From assembly GCA_014378525.1 (NCBI GenBank), contig JACMNL010000114.1:1-59003 (forward strand): a stretch of 59,003 nucleotides of DNA. Direction: 5' to 3'. Positions 17,663-24,424 of this stretch are shown in pieces. Within the stretch, counting starts at the first letter, position 1; each line of letters begins with the position of its first letter. The translations under genes were made by a program, and so were the position numbers. A model generated the notes under the pieces. The model searched no databases, was not told the origin of the DNA, and saw nothing but the letters and a program-made list of their open reading frames with translations. The stretch comes from Bacteriovorax sp. (GTDB lineage Bacteria; Bdellovibrionota; Bacteriovoracia; Bacteriovoracales; Bacteriovoracaceae).

Positions 17663-18136
17663 TTATGGAATAGAAGTATCTTTCTGGCGGTCTGTTTTAA
17701 TAGTACGAATACAGTCATTGTAACCCGCCTCGCCCTGATCATAGATTTTTCCTTCGTAAGTTTTACAACTCACATTAGACAAAGCAGTCTTACCTTTCCT
17801 GGTTCCAAGGTTTGGAACTCCATTAGTCTGACGATCAAGTGGAATAGTTAAAGAAGGCCGCTGAGATATCTCTGTGGACTCATTGATATTTCCAAGCTCA
17901 TTTATATTTCTGGAAGAATTATCTTTTATGTTCGTCACACCATTTGAATTATATGCGACTACATATCTCACCGGATGCTTCTTTTTTTGTCCGGCCTTCA
18001 ATGCATCGGCCTCAACACTTGAGAGCCCCGATGGTGAAATATTCATAGATCCCATAGAACTGGAAATGCCCAGGCCATCAGCGTGAGCATTGAAACTTAG
18101 AAAAAATGCCAACAATAAAAATATGTATCTTTTCAT
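17663..18136 (-). CDS. Exported protein of unknown function
   Basis: Unrecognised 157-residue protein with a signal peptide (MKRYIFLLLAFFLSFNAHA). The mature part is hydrophilic, Ser/Asn-rich and predicted largely disordered, with two cysteines near the C-terminus (CKTYEGK and CIRTIK) that could form a disulfide. AGGAGAGAG precedes the ATG at good spacing. It begins 23 bases after the hemerythrin-like gene, so it is likely cotranscribed from the sigma-54-type promoter at 18817-18831. Confidence 0.75.
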   Translation of the reverse strand: MKRYIFLLLAFFLSFNAHADGLGISSSMGSMNISPSGLSSVEADALKAGQKKKHPVRYVVAYNSNGVTNIKDNSSRNINELGNINESTEISQRPSLTIPLDRQTNGVPNLGTRKGKTALSNVSCKTYEGKIYDQGEAGYNDCIRTIKTDRQKDTSIP

Positions 18137-18159
18137 AAATCTCTCTCCTGTTAAATCCT

Positions 18160-18774
18160 CTATCCTACGTGATGACCAGCGGCCGTCACATGCTTTTGAA
18201 CTTTCGCTATAAAATTACCGGAAATTCTGTGTCCAAGTTTTTTAAGTCCTGTTACTTCTTTTTGAAGTTTCGGATAATGACGTAAATCTTTTTCACTGAA
18301 ATTTCTTAGTTTCATAAACTGAAATCCCATTTCATTAAGAATTACTTTATCAAGGTCTTTTTTCATTTTGGGAAACATTTCCTCTTCTTCTTCCTTGATA
18401 TGGTGTTCTAGTAATTCAGCAAGTACTTTCATTTCAATTTCCAGTTCTTCACCCAATGAACGTAGTCCTGTTAATTTAACTGTGAGCATTTTTACTTTTG
18501 CATCAACAATTCCATGCTCAATTTCACCTTCTATAATATCTTTGCGAAGATCTTTTACTTTTAATAATGGGGCATACACCGCTCTTTTTTCGGCAAGAGA
18601 ATGTTTTGCAAGGGCATCGAGAAATCCTTTCGCTATTCTAAGTTTTACTTTTTTATCTTCCTCATCGTCTTTCATTACTTTGATACATTCCTTCAGATAC
18701 TTGTGATCAAGCATCAGCACGTCGACAATATTAAATTTATTATTCATTGTAACTTCTTCCATGTTCATCGGCAT
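18160..18774 (-). CDS. Hemerythrin-like HHE-domain protein
   Basis: The 204-residue helical protein has the HHE cation-binding layout: LMLDHKYLKE (His near 20), AKHSLAEKR, GEIEHGIVD and LEHHIKEEEEEMFPKM. The His and Glu residues would bind a di-iron centre. Such proteins act as oxygen or NO sensors, iron stores or stress proteins in the cytoplasm. GGGAGG lies seven bases before the first ATG, fixing the start. It is paralogous to the product of 25093-25743, with shared blocks such as LIDHGYLKE/LMLDHKYLKE and LNE-GFQFM. A sigma-54-type promoter lies 43 bases upstream. Confidence 0.87.
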   Translation of the reverse strand: MPMNMEEVTMNNKFNIVDVLMLDHKYLKECIKVMKDDEEDKKVKLRIAKGFLDALAKHSLAEKRAVYAPLLKVKDLRKDIIEGEIEHGIVDAKVKMLTVKLTGLRSLGEELEIEMKVLAELLEHHIKEEEEEMFPKMKKDLDKVILNEMGFQFMKLRNFSEKDLRHYPKLQKEVTGLKKLGHRISGNFIAKVQKHVTAAGHHVG

Positions 18775-18816
18775 TGTTGACCTCCCGTCATTTTGCAGTT
18801 TACTACTCTATACAAA

Positions 18817-18831
18817 GCAAACTTGAGGCCA
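18817..18831 (-). promoter_or_regulatory. Sigma-54-type promoter for the hemerythrin-like gene
   Basis: The minus strand reads TGGCCTCAAGTTTGC: GG and GC are at the invariant spacing, and the -12 element TTGC is perfect. Predicted start of transcription is near 18805, leaving a leader of about 31 bases that contains the strong GGGAGG ribosome-binding site. Confidence 0.7.
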
Positions 18832-18881
18832 TGTCATGGCGCTTAAGGTATTGGAATTGACGCTGTTTGCAAGGTGAAATG

Positions 18882-19757
18882 TTATAAGAATTGGTCAACT
18901 TTCCCCAATACACGGCGGTGATCCGGATGGAAAAAAAGAAAACCTTCCAGGCTTAAAAATAAAGTGAAAGCTGAATAATAAGTCCAGATTAAAAATACAA
19001 GTAAAGTTCCTGTCGCCCCATAGACGGAGTTCATGGCAATTTTTTTAAAGTACAGCCCCAGAATCACCTTACCTACAATAAAAGCTACAGAAGTAATCGT
19101 CGCCACTTTCAGTACAGATTTAATGTCAGGTTTCCTGGAGGGAGCAAAATAATAAAGTACGGTGAAGATCAACATATTGATAAGAAAACCTAAAACATAG
19201 GCCAGTACATATCCAAAAAACATATCGTCGATATCTTTACCTGCAAAATATTTTACAATGTAGGAAATAAAGAGTGAGACCAAAAACAACCCTGCTGTGG
19301 CAATGACAATTCCCATAGATAAAATTCGTTCTTTAACCATCGTTAAAAAACCCTTTTCATGATCAGGATCGAAATCGCCATAAATTGAATCGAGTGAAAA
19401 TCTTAGCTGTAGAAAAACAATAGAGGCCGTAAAAAGAAGGATGATCACACCAATAAGTCCTGAAACTGAAGCCAGATTAATTCCCTGATTGGCATTATTG
19501 AAAATCATTTCAGAAATTTTTCCGACCTCAGGCCCGAGTAGATAATATGTCTGGCTGATAAGTTCAGTTTGTATTTGTGTTCCCATTAGCGCCGCAATTT
19601 GCAGCATTATTAGCAAGACAGGTGCAATGGCCAGAGCTGCATAATAGGAAATCGAAGAGGCATGAAAAAAAATATTGTGCTTTAAAATAAGAATAACAAA
19701 TTCTTTAAGACCGGATAAGAATCGCTTTATCTGATTCGACAAAGTCAGGACTTTCAT
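18882..19757 (-). CDS. YihY/BrkB-family inner membrane protein
   Basis: The 291-residue protein has about six membrane helices and the family's early ISYYAALAIAPVLL block, an extended loop with LLGPEVGKI, and the VYGATGTLLVFLIWTYYSA segment near the end. This family (YihY, once misnamed RNase BN) sits in the inner membrane; its transport or scaffold role is not established. GAGG lies about six bases before the ATG. It is the last gene of a run in the same direction that starts at the BON gene and probably shares the sigma-54-type promoter at 21054-21068. Confidence 0.88.
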   Translation of the reverse strand: MKVLTLSNQIKRFLSGLKEFVILILKHNIFFHASSISYYAALAIAPVLLIMLQIAALMGTQIQTELISQTYYLLGPEVGKISEMIFNNANQGINLASVSGLIGVIILLFTASIVFLQLRFSLDSIYGDFDPDHEKGFLTMVKERILSMGIVIATAGLFLVSLFISYIVKYFAGKDIDDMFFGYVLAYVLGFLINMLIFTVLYYFAPSRKPDIKSVLKVATITSVAFIVGKVILGLYFKKIAMNSVYGATGTLLVFLIWTYYSAFTLFLSLEGFLFFHPDHRRVLGKVDQFL

Positions 19758-19775
19758 GATGGCCTCGAGTAGTTT

Positions 19776-19907
19776 TTATAAGACCGGAGTCCTCAGAAGT
19801 TCAGGTTTCCGGCGGATATATTTATTCTCTTCGCCGAAAACCATAAACATTATTTTACCTGTAAAGATGAAAAAAGAAATAACCAGAACTTTTAATTGTC
19901 CTTTCAA
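19776..19907 (-). CDS. Possible 43-residue membrane peptide
   Basis: Tentative. An open frame of 43 codons with TTG start (19905-19907) fills most of the gap between two genes of one operon. Its product has a single hydrophobic stretch (VLVISFFIFTGKIMFMVF) followed by a basic tail (KYIRRKPELLR). AAAGG lies about nine bases before the TTG, inside the end of the preceding small gene. It starts three bases after that gene's stop and ends 18 bases before the BrkB-type gene. The non-ATG start keeps confidence low. Confidence 0.4.
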   Translation of the reverse strand: MKGQLKVLVISFFIFTGKIMFMVFGEENKYIRRKPELLRTPVL

Positions 19908-19910
19908 AAC

Positions 19911-20051
19911 TTATTTACCTTTGAAGAAGAAAAGCCATGCAAGCACACAGAAAAACCCTGGTACACCCAGCACATACATAAGAATCGGAACACCAACTCT
20001 TCCCTGAACATTGTTTACCATTTCGATTAATTGTTTGTTTGTTTTCTTCAT
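19911..20051 (-). CDS. 46-residue small membrane protein
   Basis: A short gene of 47 codons with ATG at 20049-20051 and GGGAG six bases upstream. The product starts MKKTNKQLIEMVNNVQGRVG and continues with a hydrophobic helix (ILMYVLGVPGFFCVLAWLFFF) and a basic end (KGK). It is a single-pass membrane protein of unknown function. It lies 31 bases after the YflT-like gene in the same direction. Strong ribosome-binding site, correct spacing and a coherent topology support it as real. Confidence 0.75.
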   Translation of the reverse strand: MKKTNKQLIEMVNNVQGRVGVPILMYVLGVPGFFCVLAWLFFFKGK

Positions 20052-20082
20052 TCTGCTACTCCCTTTAGTTATTTAAGAAAAA

Positions 20083-20616
20083 TTATGCTTCCGTCGATGA
20101 AGCAATATCATGCGCACCTGTTACTTCTAATAATTGTTTTGCACTTTTAATCGAATCATTATTGTCACAATGAACTGATAAAAGAATTCCTCCGTCTTTC
20201 ACTGAACCTTCATATCTTTTTGCTTCATACTCTGGAATTCCCAGACCTACTAAAGCTCCGCTCACCCCACCGACTGTTCCACCGACACCGGCACCTGCTA
20301 TTGCGGCCATGATCGGGCCTGCTGCAACTAATGGACCTACACCTGGAATTGCCAGAGCGCCCATACCAGCTAACCATCCTAAAGTTCCTCCGACAACTAC
20401 ACCAGTGCTTGCACCTGTTGTTGCACCTTCAGGAGCTTTCGTATGTTTTTCATGAGCAAATTCTCTGGTGCTGTTTTTATCCGGCATTAATACAGAAATA
20501 TCAGACATTCTGAATCCTGATGTTTTCAAACGTTCAACTGCTCTTTCTGTTGATGTACGTGTATCGAAAATGCCGAACACTGAAACATTTTTGTCATCTT
20601 TATTCATAGTCTTCAT
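20083..20616 (-). CDS. YflT-like general stress protein with glycine zipper
   Basis: The 177-residue product has an N-terminal ferredoxin-like YflT/stress-protein-17M-type domain (VFGIFDTRTSTERAVERL...DISVLMP), then a long Gly/Ala-rich segment (about 75-130) with GxxxG repeats that can pack in or on a membrane, and a C-terminal strand ILLSVHC with an Asn/Asp-rich helix. Such proteins occur among stress-induced genes; mechanism unknown. AAGGAG lies eight bases before the ATG. It starts 24 bases after the BON gene, in one operon. Confidence 0.8.
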   Translation of the reverse strand: MKTMNKDDKNVSVFGIFDTRTSTERAVERLKTSGFRMSDISVLMPDKNSTREFAHEKHTKAPEGATTGASTGVVVGGTLGWLAGMGALAIPGVGPLVAAGPIMAAIAGAGVGGTVGGVSGALVGLGIPEYEAKRYEGSVKDGGILLSVHCDNNDSIKSAKQLLEVTGAHDIASSTEA

Positions 20617-20640
20617 ATATATTTCTCCTTAAAAATACGA

Positions 20641-20997
20641 TTATCTAACGACACTGATCTGGTTATAAATTTTATGTTTTGGTGCTGTCAGATAAGCGTG
20701 TTTTAAAACTCTTTCTCTTTCATCTGCACTTTCAACATTTCCTTTCAGTGTCACACCATTATTTACAGTGATGATTTTTATATTTTTAGCTTTCATTGAA
20801 AGCGCTGTATCGTTCATAAGTTCTGTCCTGATTCTTTTTGAAGTCAGGACATCAGATGGTTTGTTTGACTGATCACCTACAGTTCTCTGATCGCCCTGAG
20901 ATACGACTCTCGTGTTAGGTGTGCTATCTTGTTTTGCAACAACCACATTAATAGTTGTGAGTGCAGCGACTGCTAAAACCATTAACCAACTTTTCAT
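20641..20997 (-). CDS. Exported BON-domain protein
   Basis: The 118-residue product has a signal peptide (MKSWLMVLAVAALTTINVVVA) and one BON domain (about 50-118) with SKRIRTELMNDTALS, the KNIKIITVNNGVTLKG strand-turn and a final helix-strand HKIYNQISVVR. BON proteins such as OsmY are periplasmic, bind membranes and respond to osmotic or stationary-phase stress. It is first in the operon with the YflT-like and small membrane genes and follows the best sigma-54-type site in the window. Confidence 0.87.
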   Translation of the reverse strand: MKSWLMVLAVAALTTINVVVAKQDSTPNTRVVSQGDQRTVGDQSNKPSDVLTSKRIRTELMNDTALSMKAKNIKIITVNNGVTLKGNVESADERERVLKHAYLTAPKHKIYNQISVVR

Positions 20998-21053
20998 TTT
21001 TTATCTCCTGTTCTAATGTTTTTAGGAAAAATCCATTTCTCACTAATAAAGGA

Positions 21054-21068
21054 GCAAGCACGGTGCCA
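21054..21068 (-). promoter_or_regulatory. Sigma-54-type promoter for the BON/YflT operon
   Basis: The minus strand reads TGGCACCGTGCTTGC, an exact match to the TGGCAC...TTGC core with correct spacing. Predicted transcription start is near 21042, and an AGGAG ribosome-binding site precedes the BON gene. Confidence 0.8.
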
Positions 21069-21160
21069 CTTTTCATTGGGCACAAGTGGGCCTTATGCAA
21101 TATCATAAAACCAATTTCGCCCCAATTTTGTCTAACTAAAAACTTAGATCTGTTAAAGAT

Positions 21161-21185
21161 CTCCGGAAGCTAGGGACTTCCGGAG
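21161..21185 (-). terminator. Hairpin after the OMP gene
   Basis: Nine-base inverted repeat CTCCGGAAG / CTTCCGGAG with a 7-base loop, directly after the OMP stop. The following T run is short (ATCTTT), so termination may be partial. Confidence 0.6.
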
Positions 21186-21198
21186 AAAAATTCATTGA

Positions 21199-21816
21199 CT
21201 AAATCGCTAGAGGAAAGCTTACACTTAGAATCATAGAGTCGTTATCAAGTTTAACATCATTTCTTGTTATGTTTGGAGTAAATACTCCTACGTCTTCAAG
21301 AGTAGTTGAACTATATTTAATTTTTTGGTATTCAATGTTTAAACTAACTAGTGAAAGTTTAATACCTGCACCAACTCTGTATCCCTGACCGCTCGTAAAT
21401 TTTTCATTTACGTTGTTGGCCATATCCGGATCAACTTCACCTGCAACAACCCAAGAGGCCCATACGCGCAGACCAAATAATGTTGGCATTTGCACTCCGG
21501 CAACCGGTCCTACGTTCCATGCTTTTGATTTGATGTCCTGATTTAATCCCGCAGCTTTCGTTTTAAAGTTTGGAATTGAATAACGTGCATCTGCTCCAAT
21601 AAAAAAAGATTCATAAATATGCCCACCGATACGTGCACCAACACCAAAGCCATCGAGCTCAGTATCTGCACTTCCAATTGGAGCAGGAAAATTTACATCT
21701 CCGCGTCCTCTTTCCCATGTCAGCATCGGCTCAACAAATAAACCTGCCGTTTCATCTGCACGAACTACACCTGCAAAGGCCATGAACATAGATGATAACA
21801 AAATTAGTTTTTTCAC
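21199..21816 (-). CDS. Outer-membrane beta-barrel protein
   Basis: The 205-residue product has a signal peptide (MKKLILLSSMFMAFAGVVRA) and alternating hydrophobic strands with Gly/aromatic girdles, such as GFGVGARIGGHIYESFFIGADARY and YRVGAGIKLSLVSLNIEY, ending in a strand SMILSVSFPLAI. Size and strand count fit a small eight-stranded barrel. No specific pore or adhesin family is recognised. It is third in an operon with the DUF1328 and cationic protein genes (gaps 34 and 31 bases), so envelope stress control is inferred. Confidence 0.78.
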   Translation of the reverse strand: MKKLILLSSMFMAFAGVVRADETAGLFVEPMLTWERGRGDVNFPAPIGSADTELDGFGVGARIGGHIYESFFIGADARYSIPNFKTKAAGLNQDIKSKAWNVGPVAGVQMPTLFGLRVWASWVVAGEVDPDMANNVNEKFTSGQGYRVGAGIKLSLVSLNIEYQKIKYSSTTLEDVGVFTPNITRNDVKLDNDSMILSVSFPLAI

Positions 21817-21847
21817 AAAAAATCCTCCTTGAACTTAATTATTATTT

Positions 21848-22117
21848 TTAATCTACAGCGTCTTTTACTTTATCGCCTGCATTTTGCATTTTATGTTTTG
21901 CTTTTTTAGCTGCACACTTCATTTTTCCGTTTACCATTTCACACGTTTTGTCTTTAACATTACGAGCACCTTTTCTAACTGCACGTGTAGTGTCGTTACC
22001 TGCTTCTGCTGCTTTTTCCTTAACAGTTTCATCTGCATGAGAAACATTAACAAAATAAGTTCCCATAAGTGTTGTTGCCAATAGAGCGATGAATGATGTC
22101 TTTAAATTGAACTGCAT
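21848..22117 (-). CDS. Small exported amphipathic-helix protein
   Basis: The 89-residue product has a signal peptide (to about 28, VNVSHA). The mature part is a charged, Lys/Ala-rich repeating amphipathic helix (ETVKEKAAEAGNDTTRAVRK...NAGDKVKDAVD), resembling stress-protective LEA-like or YqjD-type helices. Two cysteines lie in CEMVNGKMKC. No named family is certain. It is the middle gene of the DUF1328 operon. Confidence 0.7.
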   Translation of the reverse strand: MQFNLKTSFIALLATTLMGTYFVNVSHADETVKEKAAEAGNDTTRAVRKGARNVKDKTCEMVNGKMKCAAKKAKHKMQNAGDKVKDAVD

Positions 22118-22151
22118 AATTTCTCCTTCTAGAAATTTCGTTACTATATAA

Positions 22152-22337
22152 CTACTGGTGTAGATTATGTTTTCTTCTTTCTATTTCAGCGCTGCCGATA
22201 AAACTCATGAGAGCAAAGATAAAGAAAATTGATAAAATCATCTCTCCTGTATCAATCGACAATCCTGCAATTCCGAAACTGCCAAGTAACATTGCGAGTA
22301 AACCGAGAATGAAAAAAGTAATTGCAGCTTGTAACAT
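22152..22337 (-). CDS. DUF1328 small membrane protein (copy 1)
   Basis: The 61-residue product matches the DUF1328/YtjA pattern: MLQAAITFFILGLLAMLLG, a GIAG turn, and a second hydrophobic helix, then a basic tail. It would sit in the inner membrane as a two-helix hairpin; function unknown, commonly stress-induced. AAGGAG precedes the ATG. A paralogue with the same N-terminus lies at 34082-34264. A sigma-54-type promoter lies 68 bases upstream. Confidence 0.82.
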   Translation of the reverse strand: MLQAAITFFILGLLAMLLGSFGIAGLSIDTGEMILSIFFIFALMSFIGSAEIERRKHNLHQ

Positions 22338-22404
22338 ATAAGACTCCTTCTAATTAATTTACGAGTTGGTTGAAATCAATTTCAACCTTTGCAATTCTCT
22401 ATAA

Positions 22405-22419
22405 GCAGATTACATGCCA
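22405..22419 (-). promoter_or_regulatory. Sigma-54-type promoter for the DUF1328-OMP operon
   Basis: The minus strand reads TGGCATGTAATCTGC, with TGGCA, correct spacing and CTGC at -12. Predicted start near 22393. Confidence 0.75.
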
Positions 22420-22479
22420 AAAAAATAAGGGTCATTGAGTGAAAAACTTTATTTTTTCTTGAAATAGAGGGGATTTATT

Positions 22480-22505
22480 GGACAACAGTTGTGGAAATGT
22501 TGTCC
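22480..22505. repeat. Inverted repeat, possible activator site
   Basis: GGACAAC and GTTGTCC are perfect 7-base arms separated by 12 bases; the left arm overlaps a smaller palindrome ACAACAGTTGT. It lies about 60 bases upstream of the minus-strand sigma-54-type promoter, a plausible enhancer distance. Confidence 0.4.
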
Positions 22506-22682
22506 TACGTGGAATTTTTCTCAAATTTTTAAAAATTAAAAGTATATAAATGTATATAAAGATAAAAAATAAATATTAGTAGATAAATCACTAGTACCAC
22601 ATTTCCCAAATGCCTGATTACTATTGCCCCAGCATGAGTACTAGTCTTCTTTAAATGCCTAATTTCATAACTTTTTTTCTGT

Positions 22683-22697
22683 TGGCATAAACTTTGG
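22683..22697 (+). promoter_or_regulatory. Sigma-54-type promoter for the CsbD-DUF883 gene
   Basis: TGGCATAAACTTTGG fits the -24 half, the spacing and TTG of the -12 half, but the final C is G. Predicted start near 22709, giving a 35-base leader with AAGGAG. Slightly weaker than the other sites. Confidence 0.5.
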
Positions 22698-22743
22698 AAT
22701 AGATGAATCGAGAATGGTTAATAAATTTTTTCAAGGAGAAAAA

Positions 22744-23235
22744 ATGAACACGCAAATCGCAGAAGGGTCACTTAAAGATTTAAAAGGAAGTTTAAAACAA
22801 ACCTGGTCCAAGTTAACAGATGATGATCTTACTTACCTGGATGGTGGTGCAGACCAAATCATTGGTAAAGTTCAAAAAGCTTATGGCTTTACTAAAGAGA
22901 GAGCAGAAGAAGAATTTGATAAATTCAAATCACAAAATTCAAAACTATTTCGTGACGGACGCGATTTAGCAACTAATACTAAGGAGAGAACAATGGCCAC
23001 CGCATCACAATTAAACGGACAATACGACGCTAAAAAAATTCAACAAAAAGCTTCAAACATGATTGAAGACAATATTGTAGAGCCAGGAGCCGAATACTTC
23101 GATAGAGCTCGTGAATACGGATCACAACTTGTAGACAGAACTTCAGGCATCGTAAAAGAAAACCCGGGATACGCTATTCTTGGAGCAGCGACAGTAGGTT
23201 TCCTTGCTGGAGCTTACTTTTTCCGTCGTAAATAA
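22744..23235 (+). CDS. CsbD-like/DUF883 fusion stress protein
   Basis: The 163-residue protein joins two stress modules. Residues 1-70 resemble CsbD (LKGSLKQTWSKLTDDDLTYL, then GFTKERAEEEFDKF). Residues 84-163 resemble DUF883/YqjD/ElaB: a long charged helix ending in a membrane anchor (ENPGYAILGAATVGFLAGAYFF) with GxxxG spacing and a terminal RRK. In E. coli, DUF883 proteins bind ribosomes and the inner membrane in stationary phase. The ATG at 22744 has AAGGAG six to seven bases upstream; a frame-compatible start 30 bases earlier lacks one. An excellent internal ribosome-binding site (AAGGAG at 22980-22985) precedes in-frame ATG 22993, so the DUF883 half may also be made alone. Confidence 0.8.
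   Translation: MNTQIAEGSLKDLKGSLKQTWSKLTDDDLTYLDGGADQIIGKVQKAYGFTKERAEEEFDKFKSQNSKLFRDGRDLATNTKERTMATASQLNGQYDAKKIQQKASNMIEDNIVEPGAEYFDRAREYGSQLVDRTSGIVKENPGYAILGAATVGFLAGAYFFRRK
22980..22995 (+). promoter_or_regulatory. Internal ribosome-binding site and start inside the CsbD-DUF883 gene
   Basis: AAGGAGAGAACAATG places a strong Shine-Dalgarno seven bases before in-frame Met84, exactly at the boundary between the two domains. It could produce an 80-residue DUF883-only protein. Confidence 0.55.
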
Positions 23236-23255
23236 TTAAAAAATATTTTTTTCAT

Positions 23256-23280
23256 AAGGGCCTATGTTTCATAGGCCCTT
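23256..23280 (+). other. Hairpin between two stress genes
   Basis: AAGGGCCTATG / CATAGGCCCTT is an 11-base perfect stem with a TTT loop, 20 bases after the CsbD-DUF883 stop. No T tract follows on either strand, so it looks more like a processing or stability element than a full terminator. Confidence 0.6.
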
Positions 23281-23298
23281 TATGTATGTGGAGGTCTA

Positions 23299-23832
23299 AT
23301 GAAGTGGTTAATAATTCTCTTCTCTATAATTAAGCCATTTTTCTCAGGTGGTACGAATGAAATGCCAAATCCAGTTGCTGAAATAAAAGAAATGATCAGA
23401 GTAAACGCTGTAAAAGTTTTATTATCTTTTGCTGCTTTCTCTGCAATGGCAACAATCTTCGCCGCTGGTATTATTTTAATCGCTGTTGATATCAGCACTC
23501 AATATGATGTTGCTCAATACGTTCAGTTTTCTGCAACAACCCTGGCGGGAATTATTCTTATTCTTCTTCCAGTTATTGCGGGTGCGATTATGGTTAAGAA
23601 GTATCATCAGCCAGCTGAAGTCAAAAAACGCGAAGTTCTTACGAACGTTGGAGCAGAACATCCGCTTCAGGATGCCCTCGCACTTTTAGTTCATGACTTT
23701 GTAAAAGAAAGAGAAATGAGAAGAGCTCAAGATGAATCAGCGCCAAGACCAGATCATCATCCGGAACCTCATCATTCTCCCCGTCCAAGTAAAGATGAAA
23801 AAATTCCAAAACCAGATGATTACCGTCACTAA
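23299..23832 (+). CDS. YqjE/phage-holin-like membrane protein with His-rich tail
   Basis: The 177-residue product has a short N-terminal hydrophobic segment, then two membrane helices (about 35-65 and 75-98) arranged as in YqjE/holin-superfamily III proteins that follow YqjD genes. A hydrophilic tail rich in Pro, His and Asp follows (RPDHHPEPHHSPRPSKDEK). GGAGG lies four to five bases before the ATG. Position after a DUF883 gene mirrors the E. coli yqjD-yqjE order. The His-rich tail may bind metal; that is speculation. Confidence 0.72.
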   Translation: MKWLIILFSIIKPFFSGGTNEMPNPVAEIKEMIRVNAVKVLLSFAAFSAMATIFAAGIILIAVDISTQYDVAQYVQFSATTLAGIILILLPVIAGAIMVKKYHQPAEVKKREVLTNVGAEHPLQDALALLVHDFVKEREMRRAQDESAPRPDHHPEPHHSPRPSKDEKIPKPDDYRH

Positions 23833-23837
23833 AAACG

Positions 23838-23869
23838 TAAAAGGGAACTTAATAAGTTCCCTTTTTTAT
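23838..23869. terminator. Bidirectional terminator
   Basis: AAGGGAACTT / AAGTTCCCTT stem with a short AAT loop and T-tract on the plus strand, and TTTTACGTTTTT on the minus strand. It separates convergent genes ending at 23832 and 23890. Confidence 0.85.
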
Positions 23870-23889
23870 TTCTAATTTTTTTTAAAAAA

Positions 23890-24159
23890 TTAGTTTTTGA
23901 TAAATCTTGTCTTTAAAAGTTCACCACGAGTTGAGGCCTGAACTCCAACCCAATGTCTGATTAAGCTATATCCAGTCACAACATCAGTCATTAATCTTTT
24001 ATAATCTTTCTGAATAAGTTCTAATTGACGACGTAGAGCATCTTCATCATGTCTTGCTTCTTGTGCTTCAACATTGCCCATATCATTTGCATGAACTTCG
24101 TTCACCATCTTTAATACTTTTTTCTGACGTGCATTTGTTTTAACTTTTTTAACTGTCAT
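23890..24159 (-). CDS. Small basic helical protein of unknown function
   Basis: Unrecognised 89-residue protein. The N-terminus is very basic (MTVKKVKTNARQKKVLK), the middle is charged and helical, and the end holds a moderately hydrophobic segment (DVVTGYSLIRHWVGVQ). No signal peptide. GGGAGAC precedes the ATG at good spacing. It is monocistronic with a sigma-54-type promoter 46 bases upstream, which ties it to the stress set. Confidence 0.72.
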   Translation of the reverse strand: MTVKKVKTNARQKKVLKMVNEVHANDMGNVEAQEARHDEDALRRQLELIQKDYKRLMTDVVTGYSLIRHWVGVQASTRGELLKTRFIKN

Positions 24160-24204
24160 ATATGTCTCCCTAATTAAACCACTAGCGGTCTCTTAAAATG
24201 GATA

Positions 24205-24219
24205 GCAATTCACATGCCT
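24205..24219 (-). promoter_or_regulatory. Sigma-54-type promoter for the 89-residue protein gene
   Basis: The minus strand reads AGGCATGTGAATTGC: only the first T of the consensus is changed; GG, spacing and TTGC are intact. Predicted start near 24193. Confidence 0.65.
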
Positions 24220-24357
24220 AGTTTAGACTCATAATACCTGTCTTAAACGGGTCAAAATGCACATGGCCAGAAATCATGCTACACACACGTGTAATTTTTC
24301 CCCGTTTTTTTGGATGTACGCACATCTAACTCCTTATAAAATCGTAATCAGAAGTTT

Positions 24358-24372
24358 TGGCATGAGAGCTGC
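24358..24372 (+). promoter_or_regulatory. Sigma-54-type promoter for the 181-residue hydrophilic protein
   Basis: TGGCATGAGAGCTGC, with all conserved positions and correct spacing. Predicted start near 24384, 41 bases before the GTG at 24425. Its position argues against translation from any codon upstream of it. Confidence 0.75.
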
Positions 24373-24424
24373 AATGTTTAGTTATGTGATCATGAGATCG
24401 CAAAAAATAACATTGAGGTTGCCC

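Larger units (their letters stand above)
22338..22743. promoter_or_regulatory. Divergent stress-gene control region
   Basis: A 406-base AT-rich gap between two divergent stress operons. It holds a sigma-54-type site in each direction (22405-22419 and 22683-22697), an inverted repeat GGACAAC / GTTGTCC at 22480-22505, a G-run motif GGGGATTTATT at 22469-22479, and a direct repeat AAATGCCT-ATT at about 22608 and 22653. It looks like a shared activator-binding region. No gene was found inside. Confidence 0.55.

Noticed and set aside
24264..24279. TGGCC...ATGC resembling a sigma-54 promoter
   Set aside because: The GG-to-GC spacing is one base too long, and sigma-54 promoters do not tolerate that; the correct site is at 24358-24372.
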